This document shows, in pieces, positions 1-7,081 of a stretch of 38,242 nt of DNA; the first letter of the stretch is position 1, and each line of letters starts with the position of its first letter. Source of the DNA: an uncultured Hyphomicrobiales bacterium (lineage in GTDB: Bacteria > Pseudomonadota > Alphaproteobacteria > Rhizobiales > Beijerinckiaceae); assembly GCA_903825465.1 (NCBI GenBank), contig CAIKAR010000114.1:1-38242 (forward strand), in the 5' to 3' direction. The translations under genes and the position numbers were made by a program. The notes below the pieces were generated by a model. It saw nothing but the letters and a program-made list of their open reading frames with translations. It had not been told where the DNA came from and searched no databases.

Positions 1-140
1 CCGCCGGATAATGCTCATCATCGCCATGTCTATCACTCCAAAAACCCCCGCTCGGACGGCAAGGGGCGGGTTCAGAACATGGGTCAAATCTCAGTGGAAA
101 TTTGCGGCCCTCCCGGGTCAACTCTCAGTGGAAATCAACA
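1..140. mobile_element. right or left terminus of an IS21-like insertion sequence (element continues off the window)
   Basis: Two near-identical tandem copies of about 23 bases, each starting GGGTCAA and continuing CTCAGTGGAAAT, lie at 81-103 and 115-137, and the second runs to ...CAACA at 140. Read on the minus strand the end begins TGTTGATTTCCACTGA. Multiple short direct repeats at the terminus and a TG...CA end are typical of the IS21 family. No complete istA or istB frame can be read in the 80 bases left of the repeats, so the body lies outside the window. The family call is by pattern only. The bases right of 140 look like chromosomal flank. Confidence 0.55.
81..140. repeat. tandem terminal repeats of the IS21-like end
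   Basis: Copy one is at 81-103 and copy two at 115-137, separated by an 11-base GC-rich spacer. They differ at one base inside the shared core (AAATCT against AACTCT). In IS21-type elements such repeats are binding sites for the transposase. Confidence 0.6.
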
Positions 141-194
141 ACGAGGTATTCCTGGCTCCTTATTCCCAACCGCAGCGGACCATGCCTCTAGTCT

Positions 195-356
195 ATGCAG
201 GAGGTTCGTCTCGAAGACGACATCGCCTGGCCGCCCACTATCATCGTCGAACAGCCGCCGGACCCCGCCCGCCCGATGCCCAGCCCAGTTGACCAGCTTT
301 GCAGGAAACTCTGCCTGACCATTTTTCTCATCTGGCATGCCGGCCTCCCTGACTAA
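195..356 (+). CDS. possible small protein of 53 residues, unknown
   Basis: An ATG frame of 53 codons between the IS end and the small gene on the other strand. The product begins MQEVRLEDDIAWPP, is rich in proline in the middle (residues about 21-31), and ends with a short hydrophobic stretch LCLTIFLIW with two cysteines. Third-codon-position GC is fairly high, as expected of a real gene here, but there is no Shine-Dalgarno sequence in front of the ATG and no family that I recognise. It converges with the minus-strand 48-residue frame, 20 bases away. It may be chance or a remnant disturbed by the IS element. Confidence 0.22.
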   Translation: MQEVRLEDDIAWPPTIIVEQPPDPARPMPSPVDQLCRKLCLTIFLIWHAGLPD

Positions 357-376
357 GCTGTTGCTGCGTGTAGAAT

Positions 377-523
377 TCAAGCACAAGGGCCTTTGAAGGT
401 CCACTGCGCGAAATGGATCATGAGCCAGTGGGCCAAGTTCATCACCACTGCGGCTGCCAGGCCGATGGCCAGCCACGTTGTCGCCTCCGGAATCCGCAAC
501 CGTTTGGGCGGTTTGTCGGTCAT
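377..523 (-). CDS. small single-span membrane protein, 48 residues
   Basis: The frame starts with ATG at 523 and encodes 48 residues. The N-terminus MTDKPPKRLRIPEA is charged, with four or five basic residues, and is followed by a hydrophobic helix of about 20 residues (roughly 17-38, WLAIGLAAAVVMNLAHWLMI) and a short tail ending KGPCA. This positive-inside then helix arrangement suggests a one-pass inner-membrane protein with its N-terminus in the cytoplasm. The Shine-Dalgarno match (AAGAG, about 10 bases ahead) is weak. The frame is too short for most gene callers. An overlapping 147-residue frame on the same strand has no recognisable features. Function unknown. Confidence 0.42.
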   Translation of the reverse strand: MTDKPPKRLRIPEATTWLAIGLAAAVVMNLAHWLMIHFAQWTFKGPCA

Positions 524-650
524 GGGTTTCGGCTCTTAAGGCGGGGAAATCGTTCCCCGTATTGCCGGGAATTACCAATCGCCGTGGCGAATCGGTGGCG
601 ATTCGGTCAAAACGCCAATTCCAAGAAATCGCCTAAGTCATTGATTTTAT

Positions 651-727
651 TGGCGCGCCCGACACGATTCGAACGTGTGGCCTCCGCCTTCGGAGGGCGG
701 CGCTCTATCCAGCTGAGCTACGGGCGC
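651..727 (-). tRNA. tRNA-Arg (anticodon CCG)
   Basis: Reading the minus strand from 727, a 7-bp acceptor stem GCGCCCG pairs with CGGGCGC, with encoded CCA at the 3' end (651-653). The D arm carries GCTC...GAGC, the anticodon stem is CCGCC/GGCGG, and the loop CTCCGAA gives anticodon CCG, which reads the CGG arginine codon. The T arm ACACG-TTCGAAT-CGTGT is canonical. All four stems are intact over 77 bases. Confidence 0.96.
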
Positions 728-744
728 GTTCACTTACGCGGTGG

Positions 745-773
745 TGCATAGCCGATCCGTGGGTCGCAGGCAA
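745..773 (-). promoter_or_regulatory. probable promoter of tRNA-Arg
   Basis: On the minus strand TTGCCT (768-773) and TATGCA (745-750) are separated by 17 bases, close to the housekeeping sigma consensus. The predicted start lies about 10 bases before the mature tRNA 5' end. Confidence 0.5.
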
Positions 774-830
774 TCGCCGCCGTTCGCGCCCAAAGTCGCC
801 GGCATCGCCAATTTCGCGGGCGCGCGGCCT

Positions 831-859
831 TTGCAATCCGGCGCGCACTTTAGTATCGC
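831..859 (+). promoter_or_regulatory. candidate promoter of ugd
   Basis: TTGCAA (831-836) and TATCGC (854-859) with a 17-base spacer, about 30 bases ahead of the ugd start codon. The -10 hexamer is a weak match, so this is tentative. Confidence 0.35.
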
Positions 860-887
860 CGGGAAGCTTCGTTAACGAGGGCAGACC

Positions 888-2192
888 ATGAAAATCGCGA
901 TGATTGGCTCGGGGTATGTCGGACTGGTCTCCGGGGCCTGCTTCGCCGATTTTGGGCATATCGTGACCTGCGTGGATCGCGACGCGGAAAAAATCGAAGC
1001 GCTCCGACGCGGCGCAATTCCGATATACGAGCCCGGCCTTCAGGAAATGGTGGCGGCGAACGTCGAGCAAAAACGTCTGTTTTTTTCGGATGATCTGGCC
1101 ACCGCCGTAAACGGCGCCGCCGCCGTGTTCATCGCCGTGGGCACGCCGTCGCGGCGTGGCGACGGGCACGCCGACCTCTCGCATGTTTTCGCCGCCGCGC
1201 GCGAAATAGCGGGCGCGATGCGGGGATTCACGGTGGTGATCACGAAATCCACGGTGCCGGTCGGCACCGGCGACGAGGTCGCCCGCTTGATTGCGGAGAC
1301 GCGGCCGGACGGCGATTTCGCCGTGGTTTCCAACCCGGAATTCCTGCGCGAAGGCGCCGCGATCAACGACTTCAAACACCCGGACCGGATCGTCGTCGGC
1401 GCCACGGACGAGCGCGCGCGCGATGTCATGCGCGACATTTACAGGCCTCTGAATCTCAATCAGCCGCCCTTGTTTTTCGTCGATCGCCGCACGTCGGAGC
1501 TTATCAAATACGCGGCGAACGCGTTCCTCGCGACGAAGGTAACGTTCATAAACGAGTTGGCCGACTTGTGCGAAAAGGTCGGCGCCGACGTGCAGGATCT
1601 CGCGCGCGGCATCGGCCTGGACAACCGGATCAACGGGAAATTCCTTCACCCTGGCCCGGGGTACGGCGGCTCGTGTTTTCCGAAGGACACGTTGGCTTTG
1701 ATCAAAACCGCGCAGGATTCGGATTCTCCCCTGCGCATTGTCGAGGCCGTGGCGGCCGTCAACGATCAACGAAAACGCGGGATGGCGCAGCGGATTATCG
1801 CCGCTTGCGGCGGTTCGGTGCGGGGCAAAACCATCGCTCTGCTGGGCCTCGCCTTCAAGCCGAACACCGACGACATGCGCGAGGCCCCTGCGCTCGCCAT
1901 CGTCGACGCGCTCGAGGGCGCGGGCGCGCGGGTCCAGGCCTTCGATCCCCGCGCCATGGCGCAAGCGAGGCCTCTGCTTCCCAATGTGGCGTTTTGCGAA
2001 GATGTTTACTCCTGCGCGAAGGGCGCGGCGGCCCTCGTTATCGTAACCGAATGGGACGCCTTTCGAGCGCTCGACCTGGATCGGATCAAGTCCGAGTTGG
2101 CCAGCCCCACGGTCGTCGATATGCGCAACATTTACAGACCCGAAGATATGCGTCGCCGCGGTTTCGCCTATGTCAGCATCGGCCGGGCTTGA
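888..2192 (+). CDS. ugd: UDP-glucose 6-dehydrogenase
   Basis: This cytoplasmic enzyme oxidises UDP-glucose to UDP-glucuronate with two NAD+, supplying uronic acid for exopolysaccharide, capsule or LPS. The 434-residue length is normal. The N-terminal Rossmann motif GSGYVGL is at about residues 8-14, the central domain carries EFLREGAAINDF, and GPGYGGSCFPKD contains the catalytic cysteine, Cys263. The C-terminal UDP-binding domain begins near residue 300 (KTIALLGLAFKPNTDDMREAP). The ATG at 888 has GAGGG a few bases upstream. It stands alone, divergent from the tRNA gene, with no polysaccharide genes next to it in the window. Confidence 0.96.
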   Translation: MKIAMIGSGYVGLVSGACFADFGHIVTCVDRDAEKIEALRRGAIPIYEPGLQEMVAANVEQKRLFFSDDLATAVNGAAAVFIAVGTPSRRGDGHADLSHVFAAAREIAGAMRGFTVVITKSTVPVGTGDEVARLIAETRPDGDFAVVSNPEFLREGAAINDFKHPDRIVVGATDERARDVMRDIYRPLNLNQPPLFFVDRRTSELIKYAANAFLATKVTFINELADLCEKVGADVQDLARGIGLDNRINGKFLHPGPGYGGSCFPKDTLALIKTAQDSDSPLRIVEAVAAVNDQRKRGMAQRIIAACGGSVRGKTIALLGLAFKPNTDDMREAPALAIVDALEGAGARVQAFDPRAMAQARPLLPNVAFCEDVYSCAKGAAALVIVTEWDAFRALDLDRIKSELASPTVVDMRNIYRPEDMRRRGFAYVSIGRA

Positions 2193-2238
2193 TCGCGGAC
2201 GCTAAAAACAACGTTCGGGAAGCCTGACGTTCAAAAAC

Positions 2239-2266
2239 TTGACTTCGCCGGCATGGTCCCTATTTT
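2239..2266 (+). promoter_or_regulatory. probable promoter of rpmG
   Basis: TTGACT (2239-2244) and TATTTT (2261-2266) with a 16-base spacer, in the otherwise empty 158-base gap between ugd and rpmG. A transcript starting near 2273 would have a leader of about 78 bases. This is one of the better housekeeping-type promoter matches in the window. Confidence 0.5.
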
Positions 2267-2350
2267 GCGCGCCAATCGAAGTCTGGGGCGGATTGTCCGT
2301 TTCCGGGTTTATCGCCATCGCCCGTTCGGGCCCAAGACGGAATCCAATCA

Positions 2351-2518
2351 ATGGCCAAGACCGCCAATATCAAGATCAAGCTGCTGTCGACCGCCGACAC
2401 CGGCTTCTTCTATGTGACCTCGAAGAACGCCCGCACCAAGACCGAGAAGATGGCCTTGAAGAAATACGATCCCGTCGCGCGCAAGCACGTCGAGTTCAAG
2501 GAAACCAAGATCAAGTAA
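2351..2518 (+). CDS. rpmG: 50S ribosomal protein L33
   Basis: A 55-residue basic protein of the large ribosomal subunit near the exit site. The start [20 protein letters not shown] and the end [19 protein letters not shown] are typical of alphaproteobacterial L33. It has no cysteines, so it is the zinc-free type. It is followed after 41 bases by a Fur-family gene that looks like Zur. Zinc-dependent exchange of L33 paralogues under Zur is known in other bacteria, but here the L33 is the zinc-independent form and I see no Zur-box palindrome ahead of it, so the linkage may be accidental. Confidence 0.95.
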   Translation: MAKTANIKIKLLSTADTGFFYVTSKNARTKTEKMALKKYDPVARKHVEFKETKIK

Positions 2519-2559
2519 CCGGAACAGCTGGACGCGCGCCGCTGGAGAAGCCGCGCGCG

Positions 2560-3066
2560 ATGCTATATGCTAGACGCATGAGCGCAATCCGCGATTCCCA
2601 TGACCACACCGTCGCAAGTCCCCCTCGATTGGGACGCGATCATTCCCAATGCGCCCACAACCCCGTGGGCGCGGGCGTCAAGCTGACGGGATCCCGCCAG
2701 CGTGTTCTTGACGAACTATGCGCCGCCGGACGCCCCGTTGGCGCGTATGAGATGATTGACCTTCTAGCGAAGGACACCGGCAAACGCGCCGCGCCGATTT
2801 CAATCTATCGGGCGCTGGACTTCCTCGTCGACAGCGGCCTCGTCCATAGGCTGGCGTCGCGCAACGCTTTTCTGGCTTGCGCGCACGGACACGGAGAGCG
2901 CGAGCCCGTTGTGTTCCTGATATGCGACGATTGCGGGGCTGTGTTCGAGGCCACGTCCGCCCGCGTCAACCGTGGTTTGGCCGCCGTCGCCAACGACAAT
3001 GGATTCACACCGCGCGCGCAGGTGATCGAAGTCACTGGCCGCTGCGCGAAATGCCCCTCCACCTGA
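2560..3066 (+). CDS. zur: Fur-family transcriptional regulator, probably zinc uptake regulator Zur
   Basis: A metal-sensing repressor with an N-terminal winged helix (LTGSRQRVLDELCAAGRPVG, then the recognition region APISIYRALDFLVDSGLVHR) and a C-terminal dimerisation domain. Two CXXC pairs, CDDC and the near-terminal CAKC, would form the structural zinc site. The short metal-site region HGHGERE and the absence of Fur-type HHH signatures favour Zur over Fur or PerR. In the family it represses zinc importers when zinc is plentiful. The start is uncertain: ATG at 2560 has GGAG about 12 bases upstream, while ATG at 2578 has no ribosome-binding site. The N-terminal 35 residues precede the conserved domain, as in alphaproteobacterial Zur. 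Confidence 0.82.
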   Translation: MLYARRMSAIRDSHDHTVASPPRLGRDHSQCAHNPVGAGVKLTGSRQRVLDELCAAGRPVGAYEMIDLLAKDTGKRAAPISIYRALDFLVDSGLVHRLASRNAFLACAHGHGEREPVVFLICDDCGAVFEATSARVNRGLAAVANDNGFTPRAQVIEVTGRCAKCPST

Positions 3067-3088
3067 GGTTTTTCGAGACGACGGAAAA

Positions 3089-3119
3089 CGCGCCCCGGTT
3101 CGTTTTGAACCGGGGCGCG
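3089..3119 (-). terminator. rho-independent terminator of hsp20 (perfect 13-bp stem)
   Basis: An uninterrupted 13-bp GC-rich stem (3089-3101 with 3107-3119) closes a 5-base loop. On the minus strand it is followed by GTTTTCC, giving a short U tract for hsp20 transcripts. On the plus strand no U tract follows, so it would act less well for zur, though as a convergent hairpin it may serve both. Confidence 0.75.
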
Positions 3120-3154
3120 CCTATGCGATGCTCACACGAACGCAACCAACGCTT

Positions 3155-3631
3155 TTACGCGGCCTTGCGGGCCTCGGCCTCGACCACCTTGGCTGCGCCG
3201 ATTTCGATGCGGCGCGGCTTCCTGGCCTCCGGAACTTCGTGAACAAGGTCGATGTGCAGCAGGCCGTTGCGCAGATCGGCGCCGGTTACATGCACATGCT
3301 CGGCGAGCTGGAAGCGGCGCTCGAAGGCGCGCGCGGCGATGCCTTGGTACAAGACCTCGGTCTTCGGCGCGGAATTGTCGTTGTCGACCGCTTTTGTTTC
3401 CTTCGCCCCGCGCACCAACAGCGTGTTGTCGCGCGTTTCGATGGTCAATTCTGGTTCGGCGAAACCAGCGACAGCGACGGTGATCCGATAAGCGTTCTCG
3501 CCGGTCCGCTCGATATTGTAGGGCGGATAGGTCGGCGCCTGCTCGGGGCCATTGAACTGATCGAGCAGCGAGAACATGCGGTCGAAACCGACGGTGGAAC
3601 GATAAAGGGGGGAAAGATCGAAACTACGCAT
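3155..3631 (-). CDS. small heat shock protein, Hsp20/IbpA family
   Basis: An ATP-independent holdase of 158 residues that binds unfolding proteins in the cytoplasm. It starts [20 protein letters not shown], the standard IbpA/HspA class A opening of rhizobia, and contains the alpha-crystallin domain (about residues 37-125) with [12 protein letters not shown] and the ending [13 protein letters not shown]. The ATG at 3631 is chosen because a perfect AGGAGG lies 9 bases upstream and the family's N-terminus starts exactly here; the frame is open for 14 more codons upstream but those are non-conserved. The gene is monocistronic, with its own heat-shock-like promoter, a thermometer hairpin covering the ribosome-binding site, and a strong terminator. 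Confidence 0.93.
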   Translation of the reverse strand: MRSFDLSPLYRSTVGFDRMFSLLDQFNGPEQAPTYPPYNIERTGENAYRITVAVAGFAEPELTIETRDNTLLVRGAKETKAVDNDNSAPKTEVLYQGIAARAFERRFQLAEHVHVTGADLRNGLLHIDLVHEVPEARKPRRIEIGAAKVVEAEARKAA

Positions 3632-3636
3632 GCTTG

Positions 3637-3658
3637 AAGTCCTCCTGAGAAGCGACTT
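3637..3658 (-). promoter_or_regulatory. ROSE-type RNA thermometer hairpin over the hsp20 ribosome-binding site
   Basis: In the transcript, AAGUC pairs with GACUU at the base, then one unpaired G (3653), then CUUC pairs with the AGGAG part of the Shine-Dalgarno (3641-3646), leaving a 3-base loop. The 5' strand contains UCGCU, matching the U(U/C)GCU motif with a bulged G opposite the Shine-Dalgarno that defines ROSE thermometers of rhizobial small heat shock genes. A second short stem, CCCC(GCCTTT)GGGG, lies at 3668-3681 upstream. The inferred leader of about 83 bases is within the usual range. Folding was done by eye. Confidence 0.75.
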
Positions 3659-3721
3659 GACGCCCGACCCCAAAGGCGGGGCGCCGGTGAGGCGCGTCCA
3701 CGATGGCCCGCGCGAACCAAG

Positions 3722-3750
3722 AGTTGGGGAGCGGGCTTTCGGGGTTCAAG
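3722..3750 (-). promoter_or_regulatory. sigma-32 (RpoH)-like promoter of hsp20
   Basis: On the minus strand CTTGAAC (3744-3750) and CCCCAACT (3722-3729) are separated by 14 bases, matching the heat-shock promoter pattern CTTGAAA-N(11-15)-CCCCATNT. It is correctly placed to give the leader holding the ROSE hairpin. Confidence 0.65.
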
Positions 3751-3795
3751 AGGGGAGCGTTCGAATTTTCGAAGCCTTGGCCGCAGGCCCGCGCC

Positions 3796-4605
3796 CTACG
3801 TCGCCGCGATGAATTCGCTGATGACGCCGTTGGTGTCGATCGGATTGGAGAAATAATAGTAATGCCCCTGTCTGGGCAGGATCGACAGCTTCGCGCCGGG
3901 AATCTCGCGCGCCAGCGCGTGCGCGTATTTGAAGTGCGTCATGCGCCCCGGATCCCCATGGTCCTCGTCGGCGCCTACAATGACGAGCGTGGGGACCGAG
4001 ATCTCCTTCAACCGGCCGGCGGGGTTGTAATCCTCGCGCGCGATGACGTGCCGCAGGAAAACCTCCAGGGATGGCGGCTTGGCCAGCCGAACGGCGAGGT
4101 AACGCTCCAGTTCAGCGGCGTTCTCCGCGGCCCATTCCTTGGTGAATCCATTCTCCACACATTGCTCGCGCATGTGCCGGTCGAAGCCTTTCTCGACCAG
4201 TTCGAGGCACAAGCTGAGCGGAATGCCTTTCCCGTCCGACGCGCCGCCCGACGACATCAACACGAGCTTCGCCACTTGGCGCGGATGGTCGAGCGTCAAC
4301 ATTTGCGCGACCCGGCCGCCATTGGAATGGCCGCAGACGATCGCGGGGCCGGCGTCCACATGATCAAGCAGCGCGGCGGCGTCGGCGGCCAGGCGACGCG
4401 TGGAAAAATCGTTTGAGCGCGCGACGGAGTCGCCCGTGCCGCGCTGATCGTAGATGATCACCCTGTGGTCGCGCGAGAAACGCGGAACCTGGTGAAACTT
4501 CCACACGTCGCCATGCGTCGCTGTCGCCGAGCAAAACAGCAGCGCGGCCCCCTCGCCCTGGACGTCGTAATGAATGTCGGCGTCGTCGAGCCGCAGGACA
4601 GGCAT
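3796..4605 (-). CDS. alpha/beta hydrolase (enol-lactonase/RutD-like)
   Basis: A single-domain cytoplasmic hydrolase of 269 residues. The oxyanion and strand region RVIIYDQRGTGDS precedes the nucleophile elbow GHSNGG, with Ser94 counted from the chosen start. The acid is probably an Asp in GADEDHGDP and the base His in RQGHYYYF. The fold resembles 3-oxoadipate enol-lactonase and related carbon-carbon or ester hydrolases; the substrate cannot be told. The start at 4605 is preferred because GGAGG lies just upstream, inside a slightly longer open frame. It is transcribed away from the solute-binding protein gene at 4753, which, with the enolase-superfamily gene beyond it, suggests a catabolic setting. 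Confidence 0.85.
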   Translation of the reverse strand: MPVLRLDDADIHYDVQGEGAALLFCSATATHGDVWKFHQVPRFSRDHRVIIYDQRGTGDSVARSNDFSTRRLAADAAALLDHVDAGPAIVCGHSNGGRVAQMLTLDHPRQVAKLVLMSSGGASDGKGIPLSLCLELVEKGFDRHMREQCVENGFTKEWAAENAAELERYLAVRLAKPPSLEVFLRHVIAREDYNPAGRLKEISVPTLVIVGADEDHGDPGRMTHFKYAHALAREIPGAKLSILPRQGHYYYFSNPIDTNGVISEFIAAT

Positions 4606-4752
4606 GGGAACCTCCATTCATGAAAACATCGGCGGCGCGCGCGAAAGTGACCCGCGAAGGCGACTTTAGCAAGCGCCACGCAGGGCGCGAGCCATTGCCA
4701 ATCAGCGGCGAAGCGCGCATCTTTCGACGCGATGCGACAAGGGAGAACGCTC

Positions 4753-5661
4753 ATGCGCGGCGCCATGTTTCTAGCGGCGGTGGTTTTGTCGATCGGCGCG
4801 CGCGCCGTGTCCGCCGAAACCATGAACGAGCTCTATCAGAGGGCGAAAGCCGAAAAATCGCTGGTCATCTTCAAGGGCGGCCCGGTCGTCGAGTACGAAC
4901 GCTGGGGCAAGGAATTCGAGGCCAAATACCCAGGCGTCTCGGTGTCGGTGACGGGCGGCTTCAGCAATGTGCTAGACGCGCAAATCGACCAGCAATTGAC
5001 GGATAAAAAGGTCACCACCGATTTCGCGGTGTTTCAGACCGTGCAGGATTTCGCGCGCTGGAAAAGCGAGGGCGCGCTGGCGAATTTCAAGCCCGAGCCT
5101 TGGGACAAGATCGACCCTTCGTTCAAAGACCCCGACGGCGCCTGGGTCGCGGTCGGGGTCAACGCGATGCCCTACGCTTACAATCCCAATCTGGTGAAGC
5201 CCGAGGATGTGCCGAGGTCGGCGCTCGATTTTCTCAAGCCTGTCTTCAAGGGCAAGCTCATCGCCGCCTATCCCGCCGACGACGACGCCACGCTCTATGA
5301 CTTTTACCAGATCGTCCAGAAATACGGCTGGGACTACATGGACAAATACATGGCCAACCAGCCAAACTTCGTGCAGGGCCATTTGGGCGTCGTCCGTTCC
5401 ATCGCGTCGGGCGAAAACCTCGCCACCCTCGACACCATCGCCAACACCAGCCTCGAAATCATCCACGCCGGGCAACCGCAAGCGATCGTGTTTTCCGAGA
5501 TCGATCCCGTGCCGGTGTGGCCGTTGACCGCGGCGATCTTCAAGGACGCGCCGCATCCCAACGCGGCGCGGCTGTTTCTCAACTGGTTCATGGAACCCGA
5601 ACAGCAGAGCCGCCTCGCCTACTGGTCCCCCCGCGGCGACGTGGCCCGCCTGCCGGCCTAA
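4753..5661 (+). CDS. periplasmic ABC-transporter solute-binding protein, C-terminus frameshifted
   Basis: An exported binding protein of the Fbp/spermidine-iron class (type 2 periplasmic fold). The start at 4753 follows GGGAGAA, and the product opens with a signal peptide MRGAMFLAAVVLSIGARAVSA, with likely cleavage after VSA. The reading frame stops at 5661 after GDVARLPA, but the typical family ending (GLKPVFSYKIVN...RKRFEGYTGP) continues in another frame to 5792. One base has apparently been lost near 5641-5650. As read, the protein is 302 residues and lacks about 45 C-terminal residues. No permease or ATPase gene is adjacent, so it is an orphan. Whether the truncated protein is stable cannot be judged. 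Confidence 0.85.
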   Translation: MRGAMFLAAVVLSIGARAVSAETMNELYQRAKAEKSLVIFKGGPVVEYERWGKEFEAKYPGVSVSVTGGFSNVLDAQIDQQLTDKKVTTDFAVFQTVQDFARWKSEGALANFKPEPWDKIDPSFKDPDGAWVAVGVNAMPYAYNPNLVKPEDVPRSALDFLKPVFKGKLIAAYPADDDATLYDFYQIVQKYGWDYMDKYMANQPNFVQGHLGVVRSIASGENLATLDTIANTSLEIIHAGQPQAIVFSEIDPVPVWPLTAAIFKDAPHPNAARLFLNWFMEPEQQSRLAYWSPRGDVARLPA

Positions 5662-5792
5662 AGCCGGTGTTTTCGTACAAGATCGTCAACACCTATCCCG
5701 AACTGCTGGTGAACGCGCCGCTGATGGCCGACTTGCGCAAGCGGTTCGAGGGCTACACGGGCCCTGTGAAGAACGCGGGCGGCGTGAGGTAG
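5640..5792 (+). pseudogene. out-of-frame C-terminal segment of the solute-binding protein gene
   Basis: Reading from 5640 in the frame one base behind gives RGPPAGLKPVFSYK and continues to KNAGGVR before TAG at 5790-5792. Binding proteins of this class normally end with such a PPAG-K-...-LRKRFEGYTGPV segment, so this belongs to the preceding gene. A single-base deletion close to GACGTGGCC, or a base-calling error (a run of six C at 5627-5632 is nearby), would account for it. Confidence 0.75.
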
Positions 5793-5850
5793 GAATCGCC
5801 GGCGGCGCGGACAAATCGCTCCCCCCGAACGCGGAGAAAAGGAAAATTCG

Positions 5851-7041
5851 CTACCCCCGCTTTTTCGGCGGATGCGCGCGCACGGCCTCTTCGTTGACGT
5901 CCGCGCCCCAGCCCGGCGTTGTCGGCACCGTCAACCTGCCATTTTCGATGACGGGCGGCGCGGTGACGAGATCGCTTTTCCACGGCACGTCGTCGACCTC
6001 GATTTCCATGATGCGAAAATTCGGGATCGCCGCGCAGAAATGCGCCGACATCAGCGTCGCGAGATCGCCGTAAAAATTGTGCGGCGCGCAGTTGACCTCG
6101 TAAGCGTCGGCTAGGGTCGCGATGCGCGCCGACTCCCACAGGCCGTTCCACAGCACGTCCACCACCGCGACGTCGACCGCCCCCCGCTCGAAATAATCGC
6201 GGTAGGCGCGCAAGCCATGGATGGATTCGAGCGAGGCGATCGGGGTCCGCGCGTTTTGCCTTACGGTCGCGAGCGCGGCGGCGTCGTGCGTGTCGATCTC
6301 GAACCAGGTCAGGTCGAATGGCTCGATGGCGCGCGCGACGCGCAAAAATCCCTCCGTGCGCTGGTTGAAATTGATATCTAGCATCAGCCCCGGCGTCGGG
6401 CCGAGCCCCTCGCGACATGCCGCCAGCATGTCCTTGATCGAGGCGACGAACGCGCCATCGATGTTGCGCTCAAGCAGACCGGGATGCGGGCGAAAGCCGC
6501 CCTCGAACATTTTCAGCTTGCCGTCGACAACGCTCAACGGGTTGGTTTTGACGGCGGAGAAACCGCGCGCCACGGCCTCTTTCGCCAGCTTCGTCAAATC
6601 GTCGAGCGTCTCGATCCGCGGACGTCCAAAGTTCTCGAACATGTCGGGAAAGCGGACGCGGAAGCTGCCGCAATGCGACCAGTAGAGATCGAGCTTTTCA
6701 CGAAAGGGCCCGCCGAACAGCGCGCACACCGGCACGCCGAGCGCCTTGGCCTTGATATCAAGGCAGGCGTTTTCAATGGCCGCGATCGCCTGATTGTTGA
6801 GGCCGCCCGCCGCAAGCCGCGTGATGGCTTGCAGAGTCGATGTGATCTTGCCGACCGCGCGGGGATCCATGCCGATCACAAGAGGCGCGAAACGGCGGAG
6901 CAAATCGCTGACGCCGCCCGCGCCAAAACCCTCCGCGTATTCCGCCCAGCCAACGACGCCTTCGTCGGTGGTGACTTTGAGGAACGACAGCGTGCGCCAT
7001 CCGGCGTCGGCGTGCAGGTCTTCGAGTTTCGTTATCTTCAT
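5851..7041 (-). CDS. mandelate racemase/muconate lactonizing enzyme family protein (enolase superfamily)
   Basis: A 396-residue enzyme that would abstract the proton alpha to a carboxylate using Mg2+. The N-terminal capping domain covers about residues 1-125 and the barrel follows. Visible catalytic features are Lys165 in AVKTN, metal ligands Asp222 (LDINFNQ), Glu248 (WFEID) and Glu272 (ASLES), and His321 in NCAPHNFYGDL as a possible second base. It is probably an acid-sugar dehydratase or racemase; the specific substrate is not evident. The next gene downstream on the same strand would be none (the binding-protein gene converges), and the EthD gene lies 40 bases upstream, suggesting a two-gene operon. 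Confidence 0.88.
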   Translation of the reverse strand: MKITKLEDLHADAGWRTLSFLKVTTDEGVVGWAEYAEGFGAGGVSDLLRRFAPLVIGMDPRAVGKITSTLQAITRLAAGGLNNQAIAAIENACLDIKAKALGVPVCALFGGPFREKLDLYWSHCGSFRVRFPDMFENFGRPRIETLDDLTKLAKEAVARGFSAVKTNPLSVVDGKLKMFEGGFRPHPGLLERNIDGAFVASIKDMLAACREGLGPTPGLMLDINFNQRTEGFLRVARAIEPFDLTWFEIDTHDAAALATVRQNARTPIASLESIHGLRAYRDYFERGAVDVAVVDVLWNGLWESARIATLADAYEVNCAPHNFYGDLATLMSAHFCAAIPNFRIMEIEVDDVPWKSDLVTAPPVIENGRLTVPTTPGWGADVNEEAVRAHPPKKRG

Positions 7042-7081
7042 TCACCGCCTCCGAAACCGCAGGTCCACGCCAACTCCCCTG

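Noticed and set aside
135-578. 147-residue minus-strand frame spanning the IS flank
   Set aside because: No recognisable domain, no ribosome-binding site, and it conflicts with the better-looking 48-residue membrane protein frame on the same strand.
2200-2350. Zur box ahead of rpmG
   Set aside because: No palindrome resembling a Zur operator; only a housekeeping-type promoter.
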